From: Paraburkholderia sp. CNPSo 3272
GTDB lineage: Bacteria; Pseudomonadota; Gammaproteobacteria; Burkholderiales; Burkholderiaceae
DNA: 64,000 nucleotides
Reading direction: 5' to 3'
NCBI RefSeq assembly: GCF_024206495.1
Contig: NZ_JAMBPQ010000007.1
Location: 235,894-299,893 of the forward strand
Shown: piece by piece, positions 8,751-17,894 of the stretch
Numbering within the stretch: position 1 is the first letter of the stretch
Layout of the letters: every line of letters begins with the position of its first letter
Notes under the pieces: model-generated
What the model was told of the DNA's origin: nothing
The model's database searches: none
The model's input: the letters and a program-made list of their open reading frames with translations, nothing else
Translations under genes and position numbers: made by a program

Positions 8751-10385
8751 TCAAAGCTGGCTATCGACCGGCAAGAGCAAGAATAGCCCGGTTAGGACAT
8801 TTCTGTAGAAACCCGCACCAGGGTCGAGGTCGTAGGTGCGGATCATGCCGTTCTCCTCGTCTGTCCAGACGAGCGCCGAGTTGACCGTGGTGCCTTTGAG
8901 CAGCGCCAGTTGTTCGGGCGTCGCGAGCGTCACGCGGTAGCTCACCTGCGGCGAGGTCGCCCGCTTGAACAGGTCGGCGACTTCATGCGCGATCGGCGGA
9001 CTCTCGATGGTGAGCGCAAGCTCCGTGTTCAGGCGCGCCGAGCGCGGATCGAGATTGAGCGAGCCGATCACGAGCGTGCTGTCGTCGATCACGTAAGCCT
9101 TGGCGTGCAGGCTCGCGCGCGAGCGCGAACCGACCACGCCGAAGCGCCGCTCGTCGTCGGGCCCTTCCTGCTGCGGCTTGAACTCGTAGAGCTCGGTGCC
9201 GCCCTCGAGCAGTGGAACGCGGTAGGGGCTGTAGCCGGCCTGCACCGCCACGGCGTCGGTAGCGGCGAGCGAATTGGTGAGGATCGCCACGCGTACGCCG
9301 TGCGAGGTGAGCGCACGGATGGTCTGCACGCCCGCGTCGTGCGGCACGAAGTACGGCGAGAATACGAGCACGCTGCTGTGCGCCTGATGGATGCGATCGA
9401 GCAGCGCGCGCATGGCGTCGCCCAACTCGCCTTTTTCGTTGCCCGCGATCTTGCCGGGCGAGTCGGCCACGAAGGCCCATTTCGCCCAGACGAGCCCGAG
9501 CGCGTTGCCCGTGATCTGCTGCGCGAGCGGCGTCGCGTTGAGCGGCTTGGCGTTGTAGGGTTCGGCGCTCTCGTGCCAGTGGCGGCGCAGGTCGTCGCGT
9601 GCGGCGTCGAGATCGTGTGCGTCGAACTTCTGATGATTGAGCACGCTCAAGGGGTAGGAGATCGAACTGTTCCAGTACTCGTCGAAACTTGCCGAGACGC
9701 TTTGCGCGACCGGGCCTGCTGTGAGCACATCGAGGTCGCGGAAGTCGATCGTCGGGCTTGCGTTGAAGTACTCGTCGCCGAGATTGCGGCCGCCGACGAT
9801 CGCCATCTCGTTGTCGACGATCGTCGCCTTGTTGTGCATGCGGCGCGTGAACTGGTCGACGTTCGTGAAGAAGTTGCGCGTGCGCAGGTACATCGATTCG
9901 CTCGTGCTGCCGTACGGATTGAACACGCGGATCTGGATGTTCGGATGGCTATTGAGGGCGGCCATCAGGCGGTCGACGTCGTGAAAATTCAGGTCGTCGA
10001 CCAGCATGCGCACGCGTACGCCGCGATCGGCCGCATAGAGCGCCGAGCCGAGCAGGAGCTTGCCGGTGGTGTCCTCGTTGGCGATGTAGTACTGCATGTC
10101 GAGCGTTTTCGTCGCCGCGCGCGCGAGCGCGATGCGCATCTGCAGCGAGTCGGTGCCGGTGGCGAGCAGGCGAAAGCCCGATTCGCCCGGGTGAGCGGCA
10201 ACGGGTGCGGCGAGCGCGGCGCCCAGCGGCGTGGCGCTGGCTTGCTGGGCCGGCAGCGCCGCGCTCGTCTCACGCGGATAGTCCGTGGCGGGCGGGCGCG
10301 TCGCGCAGCCGGCGACCAGCGCGAGGCAGACGAGCGCGAAGAAGGCTCGAAACGGGGCTTGCAACGGCGCGCGGCGCAAGGTCAT
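8751..10385 (-). CDS. Phospholipase D-family lipoprotein, cardiolipin synthase ClsC-like
   Basis: A 544-residue membrane-anchored protein with two HKD motifs, HNKATIVDNEMAIVGG and HAKAYVIDDSTLVIGS. These are the two catalytic His-Lys-Asp sites of the phospholipase D superfamily. Signal sequence and lipobox LVAGC (Cys27) predict a lipoprotein. The overall layout matches ClsC (YmdC), which joins phosphatidylglycerol with phosphatidylethanolamine to make cardiolipin; substrate use here is inference. The ATG at 10385 puts a textbook signal peptide at the N-terminus, although I see no strong ribosome binding site there and the frame is open to 10484. No partner (ymdB) gene is adjacent. Confidence 0.88.
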   Translation of the reverse strand: MTLRRAPLQAPFRAFFALVCLALVAGCATRPPATDYPRETSAALPAQQASATPLGAALAAPVAAHPGESGFRLLATGTDSLQMRIALARAATKTLDMQYYIANEDTTGKLLLGSALYAADRGVRVRMLVDDLNFHDVDRLMAALNSHPNIQIRVFNPYGSTSESMYLRTRNFFTNVDQFTRRMHNKATIVDNEMAIVGGRNLGDEYFNASPTIDFRDLDVLTAGPVAQSVSASFDEYWNSSISYPLSVLNHQKFDAHDLDAARDDLRRHWHESAEPYNAKPLNATPLAQQITGNALGLVWAKWAFVADSPGKIAGNEKGELGDAMRALLDRIHQAHSSVLVFSPYFVPHDAGVQTIRALTSHGVRVAILTNSLAATDAVAVQAGYSPYRVPLLEGGTELYEFKPQQEGPDDERRFGVVGSRSRASLHAKAYVIDDSTLVIGSLNLDPRSARLNTELALTIESPPIAHEVADLFKRATSPQVSYRVTLATPEQLALLKGTTVNSALVWTDEENGMIRTYDLDPGAGFYRNVLTGLFLLLPVDSQL

Positions 10386-10619
10386 GTATTGCGTAACGGC
10401 TTCGGATCGGGCGGGATGCGCGGGCAAACGGATTCTCCATGGCGGCGCGCCGCATGATGGTTCGTTTTCATTGCACGGCTTCACGAAGATTCTACGGGAA
10501 GCGGCACGTCTCGCATGCGGCCGCGGATACGTTGCGTTTGCAATTTCCGGGCCGCACGCAACCGACGATTGAGCGCGGGCGCAAACGTCCCAGTCGCTTG
10601 CGCCCGGCCGCCGCGTCGA

Positions 10620-11582
10620 TCAAACGCGCCCGGTCGACGCGTTCGCAGCGCCTTGCGCATCGCGCGTGCTGCCGCGCGCCGGCTTGCCGGCCCAGTAGCC
10701 GGCGAGCACCGAGCCCGAGAGGTTGTGCCACACCGAGAAGAGCGCGCCGGGCAGGGCGGCGAGCGGCGAGAAGTAGAGCTTGCCGAGAGTCGCGGCGAGG
10801 CCCGAGTTCTGCATCCCCGCCTCGATGGCCAGCGTGCGGCATACCGATTCGTCGAAGCCGAGCAGGCGGCCGCCCCAATAGCCGCCGAGCAGGCCGATGC
10901 CGTTATGCAGCACCACGCCGAGCGCGACGAGCGGTCCGACCGTGGCGATGCTCGCGTGCGTGCCGCCCACCACGGCGGCGATGATCGCGAGGATCGACAC
11001 CATGGAGGCGAGCGGCAGCACCGGCTCGACGCGGCGCACGAGCGAGCCCGCGAGGCGGTTCACGACGAGGCCGATGACGATCGGCAGGCCGACGATCTGC
11101 AGGATGCTCATGAGCATGCCGCGCACGTCGACGACGATCGAGGCATCGACGTAAAGGCGCGTCAGCAGCGGCGTCGCGAATACGCCGACCAGGGTGGAGA
11201 GCGCGCTGATCGTCACCGAAAGCGCGACGTCGCCGCGTGCGAGATAGATCATCACGTTGGACGCCGTGCCGCTCGCCACACTGCCCACGAGCACCATGCC
11301 CGCGGTCAGATCGGGTGGCATGTGCAGCACCTTGGCGATCGCCCAGGCGGCGAGCGGCATGACGAGGTAATGCAGGAAGATGCCCGCGGCGACCGGCGCG
11401 GGCCGCGTGAAGACGCGCTGGAAGTCGGCGAACGAGAGCGTGACGCCCATCGCCAGCATGATGATCATCAGGAGCGTGGTGACGTGCGGGGCGATCGGCG
11501 CGACGAGGCCAGGATCGAAATAGGCCAGCAGGGAAACGAGGACGGCCCAGAGCGGGAAGAGTCGGGTGATCGGGGCAAGCAT
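10620..11582 (-). CDS. Bile acid:sodium symporter (BASS) family transporter
   Basis: A 320-residue inner-membrane protein with about nine to ten hydrophobic segments. It begins [22 protein letters not shown] and includes the family features [13 protein letters not shown] [12 protein letters not shown], the [19 protein letters not shown] segment (the conserved sodium-site crossover region) and a C-terminal [13 protein letters not shown] helix. BASS proteins couple sodium entry to uptake of organic anions such as pantoate, pyruvate or bile acids; the substrate here is unknown. The ATG at 11582 gives the usual N-terminus. An in-frame GTG at 11624 would add 14 polar residues and is less likely. 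It is followed by the convergent end of nothing on the opposite strand, so it is probably monocistronic. Confidence 0.9.
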   Translation of the reverse strand: MLAPITRLFPLWAVLVSLLAYFDPGLVAPIAPHVTTLLMIIMLAMGVTLSFADFQRVFTRPAPVAAGIFLHYLVMPLAAWAIAKVLHMPPDLTAGMVLVGSVASGTASNVMIYLARGDVALSVTISALSTLVGVFATPLLTRLYVDASIVVDVRGMLMSILQIVGLPIVIGLVVNRLAGSLVRRVEPVLPLASMVSILAIIAAVVGGTHASIATVGPLVALGVVLHNGIGLLGGYWGGRLLGFDESVCRTLAIEAGMQNSGLAATLGKLYFSPLAALPGALFSVWHNLSGSVLAGYWAGKPARGSTRDAQGAANASTGRV

Positions 11583-11680
11583 GAAGGGGTGGTCCGTGAG
11601 TGGGTTCGTTATGCGTTGGCGCACGGCAAGCGGTGCCGGGGTGGCCGGCGGCGCTCACGGGGCGCGGCTGTCTCGTGTGT

Positions 11681-11830
11681 CGACTGGAGTTGGCGCTTTA
11701 GCTGTCGGCCGGAGTTAGTGCTTCAGCACTTACTCCGGGCCCATGCAGAGCACTTACTCCAGTCCCATGCAAAGCTCGACTGGAGTTGGCGCTGTAGCGC
11801 CTCGTCCCGCGCCATGCAGCGCACTGTTCT
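11681..11830. repeat. Mosaic of palindromic repeats between symporter and MATE genes
   Basis: This gene-free stretch (11583-11928) holds repeated modules. CGACTGGAGTTGGCGCT occurs at 11681 and again, as CGACTGGAGTTGGCGCT, at 11778. A 30-base palindrome at 11709-11738 reads CCGGAGTTAGTGC, a 4-base loop, then GCACTTACTCCGG, with one mismatch. GCACTTACTCC recurs at 11750, and CCCATGCA(A/G)AGC occurs at 11740 and 11764, with CCATGCAGCGCACT at 11812. It looks like a cluster of intergenic palindromic elements (REP-like). I see no open frame with coding character and no transposase. Confidence 0.7.
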
Positions 11831-11928
11831 TGCCCTCGTGGGACGGACGCCTTTGGCGGCGTCAGCGCGTATTTTACCCGGTCGAGCCGGTGCGGCCCGG
11901 TCGATTAAGTAAACGCTTCAACTCGCGC

Positions 11929-13338
11929 TCACCCTGCATGGCCCGCCGTGGCGGCGTGAGCCTGCGAGCGCAGGCTCATCCGGTGAAACCGCCACGTCAT
12001 GAGCACGGCGACGGTGGTAAGCCCGGCCGCCAGCCCCCACCAGAGTCCGAGCGCACCCAGGCCGAAGCGAAACGCCAGCGCGTAGCCGAGCGGAAAGCCA
12101 ATGCCCCAGTAGCCCAGCGTGGCCGCGAGCATCGGCACGCGCGTGTCCTTCAGGCCGCGCAGGCACCCCGAACCGACGGTCTGCGCGCCGTCGACGATCT
12201 GGAAGATGGCCGCGACGCCTAGCAGCGTGGCGGCGAGCGAGACCGTGTGCGCGTTGGCCGGGTCGTCCAGATGCAGGTAGAGCCCGACGATCCAGTGCGG
12301 CGCCAGCACCATCACGAGCGCCGAGAGCGACATGAAGCCGACGCCGAGCCCGAGCGCGACGAAGCCCGCATGGCGTGCCGCGCTCGGCACGCCCGCGCCG
12401 GACCAGTAACCCACGCGCACGTTGGCCGCCTGGCCAATCGCGAGCGGCACCATGAACGTGACGGACGCCACGTTCAGGGCGATCTGGTGCGCCGCGAGCG
12501 GCGTCTCGCCGAGCAGGCCCGCGAGCAGGCCGGTGGCGAGAAAGAGCGTCGCTTCGACCGCATAGGTGATCGCAACCGGCCAGCCGATCGTGAAGAGTTC
12601 GCCCATCAGCGGCGCTGTGGGCCGGCGCGCGAGGACGAAACGCTGGTGCGAAGGCCGCAGGTGCAGCAGCGCCATCAGCACGAACGCGGTGAGCCACACG
12701 GTGATGGTCGTCGCCACCGCCGAGCCGAGAAAGCCGAGACGCGGCAGGCCCCAGGCACCGTGGATCAGGCCGAAGTTCAGAAAGCCGTTGATGAACACGC
12801 ACGCAACCGACACCCACAGGAGGCGCCGCGCCGCGCCGATGGCGGGCAGGAACGAGCGCATGAGCCCCACGCCGATGAGGCTGGCGGGCGCGCCCCAGCG
12901 CAGCACGGCCGTGTATTCGCCGATGTGATGCGCGAGCAGCGTCGGCTCCCCGAGGGCGCGCAGGATCGGCTCGGCGAACGAAAGCAGCGCGAACGCCGGC
13001 ACCGAGAGCAGCAGGGACAGCGCGAAACCGGTCCAGTAGATGTGCGCCACGTGGCTTTCGTTGTCGGCGCCGCGCGCCTGCGCGACGCTCACGCTCACGG
13101 AGGTCAGCACGCCCTGCAACACGGTCACCACCACGAAGAACATGTTCGCGCCGAGGCCGCCAGCGGCGAGCGCGTCGGCGCCTAGCGAGCCGAGCAGCAC
13201 CGTGTCGGTCACGCTCATCGCCATCTGCGAGAGTTGGGCGATCGCGAGCGGCCCGGCGAGGCGCGCGGTATCGGCGGCATGGCGGCGCAGCGTGGGCGGC
13301 GCGGAAACGGCGCGGCGGGAAAGCGTGGTTCGAGTCAT
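11929..13338 (-). CDS. MATE-family multidrug/cation efflux transporter (NorM-like)
   Basis: A 469-residue inner-membrane exporter with about twelve hydrophobic segments in two related halves. The N-terminal half starts after a basic stretch with LAGPLAIAQLSQMAMSVTDTVLLGSLGADALAAGGL, the typical first MATE repeat with its conserved polar residues. The second half has ITYAVEATLFLATGLLAGLLGETPLAAHQIALN. The family expels cationic drugs or dyes using sodium or proton gradients; the natural substrate is not predictable. The ATG at 13338 is used; the in-frame TTG at 13347 falls inside a terminator-like hairpin. No clear ribosome binding site is visible, because the bases before the start are the U-tract of that hairpin. 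The S4-protein gene lies upstream on the same strand. Confidence 0.92.
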   Translation of the reverse strand: MTRTTLSRRAVSAPPTLRRHAADTARLAGPLAIAQLSQMAMSVTDTVLLGSLGADALAAGGLGANMFFVVVTVLQGVLTSVSVSVAQARGADNESHVAHIYWTGFALSLLLSVPAFALLSFAEPILRALGEPTLLAHHIGEYTAVLRWGAPASLIGVGLMRSFLPAIGAARRLLWVSVACVFINGFLNFGLIHGAWGLPRLGFLGSAVATTITVWLTAFVLMALLHLRPSHQRFVLARRPTAPLMGELFTIGWPVAITYAVEATLFLATGLLAGLLGETPLAAHQIALNVASVTFMVPLAIGQAANVRVGYWSGAGVPSAARHAGFVALGLGVGFMSLSALVMVLAPHWIVGLYLHLDDPANAHTVSLAATLLGVAAIFQIVDGAQTVGSGCLRGLKDTRVPMLAATLGYWGIGFPLGYALAFRFGLGALGLWWGLAAGLTTVAVLMTWRFHRMSLRSQAHAATAGHAG

Positions 13339-13370
13339 GAAAAACAAGCGGCGCGAGAAAAGCGCGCCGC
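13339..13370 (-). terminator. Terminator-like hairpin abutting the MATE start codon
   Basis: Read on the minus strand: GCGGCGCG, 7-base loop, CGCGCCGC, then TTGTTTTTC directly followed by the ATG of the MATE gene. The stem is perfect (8 bp). It would end transcripts from the upstream S4-protein gene, or act as an attenuator of the MATE gene. Confidence 0.65.
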
Positions 13371-13483
13371 GTGGCAGGGGTCGTCTGTCAAAACTGAAAG
13401 CTTATTGCGAGACAGCGACCTTGTCGATCCCGATGCTCAAATCTGGTGCATCGCTGGCGCCTGCGGGCAAGTTCCGGCAGGGT

Positions 13484-13705
13484 TCACTCGCTCGCCTTGA
13501 TGGCGATGCGCGTGTCGCCGAGCAGCACGGCCTGGCCCGCGCGGATCTTGCACGTCTTGCGCAACTCGACTTCGCCGTCCACCTTCACCGCGCCCGAGGC
13601 GACGATCTGCTTGGCCGAGCCGCCGCTGTCGGCGAGTCCGGTGATCTTCAGGAGGTTGTGCAGTTCGACGTAGTCGCCGGTCAGCGTGAAATCGAGGTTG
13701 GGCAT
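13484..13705 (-). CDS. Small S4-domain RNA-binding protein (YbcJ-like)
   Basis: A 73-residue cytoplasmic protein consisting almost entirely of one S4 RNA-binding fold: LHNLLKITGLADSGGSAKQIVASGAVKVDGEVELRKTCKI, with the alpha-L motif Gly-Ala-Val-Lys-Val-Asp-Gly-Glu. This matches the stand-alone S4 proteins of the YbcJ/YlmH-like type, for which binding of structured RNA or stalled ribosomes is the known or suspected role. The ATG at 13705 places the domain at the normal distance from the N-terminus; the frame is open to 13804 without homology-like character. It may share a transcript with the downstream MATE gene except for the hairpin in between. Confidence 0.85.
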   Translation of the reverse strand: MPNLDFTLTGDYVELHNLLKITGLADSGGSAKQIVASGAVKVDGEVELRKTCKIRAGQAVLLGDTRIAIKASE

Positions 13706-14014
13706 GGCGGATTCAAATTCGAAAGGCGTGCGGCTAGCGCGCAAAGGATGAGCATCATAAGGGATGGCGGCCTGCCCCAGCGCGTGCCACCGAATTCGTC
13801 GCATCCAAGGGCCAGATGTTATGAATTCGTCAGTAAATGAAACGTTGAGTAACGTCGCGGGACCCCACAGCGAACTTCATACCAAAATGGTTTCACCCCG
13901 GATCGACAGCGCCGCCCAGTTTTTTCCCAAGGCGGCACCATCGAGCGGGGGCGCGATTGTGGCGGGCTTGCCCCCGCAAAAGTGCCTTCGGAACCATTGC
14001 AAAGAGGATACGCC
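13706..14014. other. Divergent intergenic region, no gene seen
   Basis: This stretch separates the S4-protein gene (minus) from a secreted protein gene (plus). It is less GC-rich around 13805-13890. GAATTCGTC appears twice as a direct repeat (13792-13800 and 13823-13831), 31 bases apart, or about three helical turns, each containing a 6-base palindrome. A regulator site is possible but unproven. No coding frame or RNA gene is evident. Confidence 0.5.
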
Positions 14015-14527
14015 ATGACCCAGATCGCCAAGCTGCTCACTGCTACCGCCGCTTTTGCCACCGTGACCACTGCCGCCGTATTTGCGCAAGGCGCGTATGC
14101 CCAAAACGCGACCCAGGGCGCGACACAGGCCGGCGAAGCCCCAACGATGGCGCCTTCCGACGCACCGGCCATGGCGCCGGGTGCCGTCCCGGGCCAGATG
14201 ACCGGCCATGCGCCGAGCCAGGCCCCGGCGGCCGCAGGGATCGCGCAACCCGCGCCCGCGCCGCAGGCCCTGACCGCACCGCAGTCCGCGGACCCGCTGG
14301 TGCAAAAGCGCAACGCGAACGCCGCGGCGAATGCCGAGTACCGGAGCGCGAAGAAGTCGGCGAACGCCGAGTACGGCGACGCGAAGAAACAGGCGAAGTC
14401 GCAGTACAAGGCGCAGGTGAAGGACGCGAAGATCAACCACAAGGCCGACCGTCAAGCCAACGACTCGGAAATGAAGGATCAGATGAATGGCATGTCGGCC
14501 CAGCAGCAGGGCGGCCAGTCGCAGTGA
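14015..14527 (+). CDS. Secreted Ala/Lys/Gln-rich protein of unknown function
   Basis: No function is recognised. The 170-residue product begins with a clear signal peptide (MTQIAKLLTATAAFATVTTA, cleavage expected after GAYAQ). A Pro/Ala/Met-rich low-complexity stretch follows (about 30-95). The C-terminal half has heptad-like, highly charged repeats NANAAANAEYRSAKKSANAEYGDAKKQAKSQY that should form a long helix or coiled coil. The pattern resembles periplasmic proteins annotated only as hypothetical in Burkholderiaceae. The ATG at 14015 has AAAGAGGA 8 bases upstream. It is probably monocistronic. Confidence 0.75.
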   Translation: MTQIAKLLTATAAFATVTTAAVFAQGAYAQNATQGATQAGEAPTMAPSDAPAMAPGAVPGQMTGHAPSQAPAAAGIAQPAPAPQALTAPQSADPLVQKRNANAAANAEYRSAKKSANAEYGDAKKQAKSQYKAQVKDAKINHKADRQANDSEMKDQMNGMSAQQQGGQSQ

Positions 14528-14726
14528 CGAGCGGCTGATGCCGAAGGCGCCCGGGCCTTTTGGGGCGCCGGTCTTTGACAGCGCTTGTGAGCGGCGGCGT
14601 CCGGCAACGGGCGCCGCCGTTTCGTCTGGCGGCTCCCGGGTGTCGGCGGCGGTGAAATGCGCCGCGGCGTTGTGGCTAAATCCCGCCAGATCGCCATGGA
14701 ATCAGGCGCTTGCGGACGCAGGGTGT

Positions 14727-16952
14727 ATGGATATACAGTATGCGTCGCTCCTTTCCGATTCGCCACGTTCATCGTCCCAGCCCCTCGTGTCCACCGTTTC
14801 CGTTGCCGATTCCTCCGCCTCCGATGCCAGCCAGGCGCGCGCCGAAGCGGCCAATGCCGTCTGCGCATGGCTCGCGAAACTCAACGACGCGCAGCGCGAG
14901 GCCGTCGAGCACGGCGGCGAAGCGGGCTATGCGCCGGGTTCGGCGCTGCCCGGCCCACTGCTCGTGATCGCGGGCGCCGGGTCAGGCAAGACGAACACGC
15001 TCGCGCACCGCGTCGCGCATCTGATTGCGGGCGGCGCCGACCCGCACCGCATTCTGCTGCTCACGTTCTCGCGGCGCGCCGCGCAGGAAATGACGCGGCG
15101 AGTGGCGCGTATCGCCGCCAGCGCGCCAGGCGCGGCCGGCGTGCTCGCGCAAGGGCTCGCCTGGGCGGGGACCTTTCACGGCGTGGGCGCGCGGTTGTTG
15201 CGCGAGTACGCGGACCACATCGGCCTGTCGCCGGCGTTCACGATCAACGACCGCGAGGATTCCGCGGATCTTATGAATCTCGTGCGCCACGAACTGGGTT
15301 TCTCGGCCAAGGAAAAGCGCTTCCCCTCGAAGTCGACTTGCCTTGCGATCTATTCACGCGCGGTCAACACGGGCGATTCGCTCGCCAATGTGCTCAACCG
15401 TTCGTTCTCGTGGTGCCTCGAGTGGGAGCCGCAGCTACGCGCGCTGTTCGCGTCGTACGTGGACGCCAAGCAGAAGCAGAACGTCCTCGACTACGACGAC
15501 CTGCTGCTCTACTGGGCGCACATGGCCGCGGAGCCGGCCATCGCTGCCGATCTCGCGGGGCGCTTCGATCACATCCTCGTCGACGAATACCAGGACACCA
15601 ACCGCCTGCAGGCCTCGATCCTGCTCGCGCTCAAGCCCGATGGCCGCGGCCTCACCGTGGTCGGCGACGACGCCCAGGCGATCTATTCGTTTCGCGGCGC
15701 GACCGTGCGCAACATTCTCGACTTCCCGGCGCAGTTCGACCCGCCCGCGCGTCAGGTGACGCTCGAACGCAATTACCGTTCGACGGCGCCGATCCTCGCC
15801 GCCTCGAACGCCGTGATCGACGCCGCTGCCGAGCGCTTCACCAAGAACCTGTGGACCGACCGCCCCTCGCAGCAGCGCCCGCGCCTCGTCACCGTGGCCG
15901 ACGAGGCCACCCAGGCGCGCTACGTCGTCGAGCAGATTCTCGAGGCGCGTGAAGCGGGCATGAAACTCAAACAGCAGGCCGTGCTGTTTCGCGCGGCGCA
16001 CCACAGCGCGACGCTCGAAATCGAACTTGCGCGGCGCAATATCCCGTTCGTGAAGTTCGGCGGACTGCGTTTTCTCGACGCCGCGCACGTGAAAGACGTG
16101 CTCGCGGTGCTGCGCTGGGCCGAGAATCCGCTCGACCGTGTGGCGGGGTTTCGCGTGACGCAGCTGCTGCCGGGCGTCGGGCCCGCCAACGCCGCGCGCC
16201 TGCTCGACCAGGTGTCCGCGTGCACGGGCGCGTATCGCGCCGCCGAGGCGCTCGCGGCTTTCGCGCCGCCGCCGCGCGCGGCCGAGGACTGGCCCGCGTT
16301 TGCGTCGCTCATCGACAGCCTCTCGATGCGCTCGACACCGTGGCCGGCCGAATTCGAGCGCGTGCGGCGCTGGTACGAGCCGCATCTCGAGCGCAATCAC
16401 GAAGACGCTCAGGTGCGTCTCGCCGACTTGCTGCAGATGGAGAGCATTGCGAGCACCTACGCCTCGCGCGAGCGCTTTCTCACCGAACTCACGCTCGATC
16501 CGCCCGACGCGACGAGCGCCGAATCCGCCGATCCGCTGCTCGACGAGGACTATCTGATCCTCTCGACGATTCATTCGGCGAAAGGCCAGGAGTGGCGCAA
16601 CGTGTTGGTGCTCAACGGCGTGGACGGCTGCATTCCGTCCGATCTCGGCGCGGGCAGCGACGAGGAGCTGGAGGAGGAGCGGCGGCTGCTCTATGTGGCG
16701 ATGACGCGGGCGAAGGAAGATCTGCACATCGTCGTACCGCAGCGCTTTTACGTGCACAACCAGGTGGCGTCGGGCGACCGGCACGTGTGGGCCTCGCGCA
16801 CGCGCTTCATCGCCACGCCCATGCTGCCGCTGTTCGAATCGCGCGCGTGGCCGCCCGCGCCAGTGGCGAGCGCGCCGAGCGCGGTGGGACTCGCCGCCGC
16901 CGCGCAGGCGAAGATCGAGATCGCCGCGAAGCTCAGGAAGATGTGGGATTAG
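14727..16952 (+). CDS. UvrD/Rep-family ATP-dependent DNA helicase (SF1A)
   Basis: A 741-residue superfamily 1A helicase that should unwind DNA 3' to 5' using ATP. Visible motifs in order are the Q motif LNDAQREAV (about 52-60), Walker A AGAGSGKTNTL (about 82-92), motif Ia LLLTFSRRAAQEM, Walker B/motif II LVDEYQDTN, motif III VVGDDAQAIYSFRGA, motif IV LERNYRST, motif V STIHSAKGQEW and motif VI LLYVAMTRAKEDL. Residues 1-45 are Ser/Ala-rich and probably disordered. It is separate from a canonical uvrD and resembles the additional UvrD-like helicases of Burkholderia; the specific pathway is unknown. The ATG at 14727 is preferred over the upstream open frame, which lacks similarity. It converges on the 253-residue protein gene. 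Confidence 0.93.
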   Translation: MDIQYASLLSDSPRSSSQPLVSTVSVADSSASDASQARAEAANAVCAWLAKLNDAQREAVEHGGEAGYAPGSALPGPLLVIAGAGSGKTNTLAHRVAHLIAGGADPHRILLLTFSRRAAQEMTRRVARIAASAPGAAGVLAQGLAWAGTFHGVGARLLREYADHIGLSPAFTINDREDSADLMNLVRHELGFSAKEKRFPSKSTCLAIYSRAVNTGDSLANVLNRSFSWCLEWEPQLRALFASYVDAKQKQNVLDYDDLLLYWAHMAAEPAIAADLAGRFDHILVDEYQDTNRLQASILLALKPDGRGLTVVGDDAQAIYSFRGATVRNILDFPAQFDPPARQVTLERNYRSTAPILAASNAVIDAAAERFTKNLWTDRPSQQRPRLVTVADEATQARYVVEQILEAREAGMKLKQQAVLFRAAHHSATLEIELARRNIPFVKFGGLRFLDAAHVKDVLAVLRWAENPLDRVAGFRVTQLLPGVGPANAARLLDQVSACTGAYRAAEALAAFAPPPRAAEDWPAFASLIDSLSMRSTPWPAEFERVRRWYEPHLERNHEDAQVRLADLLQMESIASTYASRERFLTELTLDPPDATSAESADPLLDEDYLILSTIHSAKGQEWRNVLVLNGVDGCIPSDLGAGSDEELEEERRLLYVAMTRAKEDLHIVVPQRFYVHNQVASGDRHVWASRTRFIATPMLPLFESRAWPPAPVASAPSAVGLAAAAQAKIEIAAKLRKMWD

Positions 16953-16998
16953 GGGAGGCAAGCGTGGCGCGCGCCGTTTTCAGGCGACGCGCCAGCGC

Positions 16999-17760
16999 TT
17001 AGCGCCGTTGCTCGCGCGCGGTGCCGCGCTGCGGCGGCATGAAGAAGTTGCGCATCCACGCGGCGAGGCGCGTGAACACGTCGTCGGGCTCCTCGACGAA
17101 AATCTCGGGCTTGAGCAGGCGCAGATACTCCATGATCTGTTGCGCTTCCTGCTTCTGGAACACGCCATGCGTGACGCCGAGCCTGAGCAGCCCACGCAGT
17201 TCGCCCAGACGCTCGCGCGCCGCGCTGCCGCTCGCCTGTTCGCAGCCGATCTTCGCTTCGTACACACGCTGGCGCAGCGACTCGGTGAGGCGCCACGCGG
17301 GCGTCTGCATCGACTCTTCGAGCGCCTGGATGTCCTGCACGCCCGACTTGATCTGCGCCGCCAGCGGATCGACCAGCGTCTCGTCGCCCTGGGCTTCGCT
17401 CACGATGGCCGCCGCCCAGTCGCGGCACTGCTTCGAGAGTTCGTCGGGCGTCCACTCGGGCCGCGACGCGAAGCCGAAACCGAATTCGCCCGCCTGACGC
17501 ATCAGGATCGAGACGACCTCGGGGAATTCCTTGTCGAGCGTGCGCTTGGCCCACGCGTACTGGCCGCCTTGCAGGAGCCGCTGGACCGCGTGCTCCGTGA
17601 GCGGCGTCATGTTGTCGAGCAGCTTCGCGCGCAGGTAATCCTCGAATTCCGGCGTGGCGAACTGCGGGTCGAGTTTGAGCGAGACGCGCAGGAACGCGTC
17701 GAAATCCTTGCGCAGCGACGCAAGCGTTTCATCCTTCAGGTTGAGGGTGATATGCCCCAT
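16999..17760 (-). CDS. Conserved-looking protein of unknown function, 253 residues
   Basis: I do not recognise this family. The product begins MGHITLNLKDETLASLRKDF and appears to be a soluble, mostly helical protein with no signal peptide or membrane segment. It contains VYEAKIGCEQASGS and a C-terminal part MRNFFMPPQRG ending in Arg-rich sequence. Codon use matches the neighbours, so it is native. The frame stays open upstream through azlD, but the ATG at 17760 is the first start clear of that gene. It follows azlC-azlD on the same strand with a gap of about 130 bases, so it may be cotranscribed, although no functional link is evident. It is convergent with the helicase. Confidence 0.75.
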   Translation of the reverse strand: MGHITLNLKDETLASLRKDFDAFLRVSLKLDPQFATPEFEDYLRAKLLDNMTPLTEHAVQRLLQGGQYAWAKRTLDKEFPEVVSILMRQAGEFGFGFASRPEWTPDELSKQCRDWAAAIVSEAQGDETLVDPLAAQIKSGVQDIQALEESMQTPAWRLTESLRQRVYEAKIGCEQASGSAARERLGELRGLLRLGVTHGVFQKQEAQQIMEYLRLLKPEIFVEEPDDVFTRLAAWMRNFFMPPQRGTAREQRR

Positions 17761-17894
17761 TGTGGTTGCCCCGGTGTAATCCTTGTCGCTTCTCGCGTGC
17801 TCTCGCCGTTCGAGCAGTGGCCTGCCAGAGCAGGCCTTGTCGGGTTTAACGGCGCTCCGGGGTGAAACTTGAGCGTAAGGGGCGACGCTCGGCT

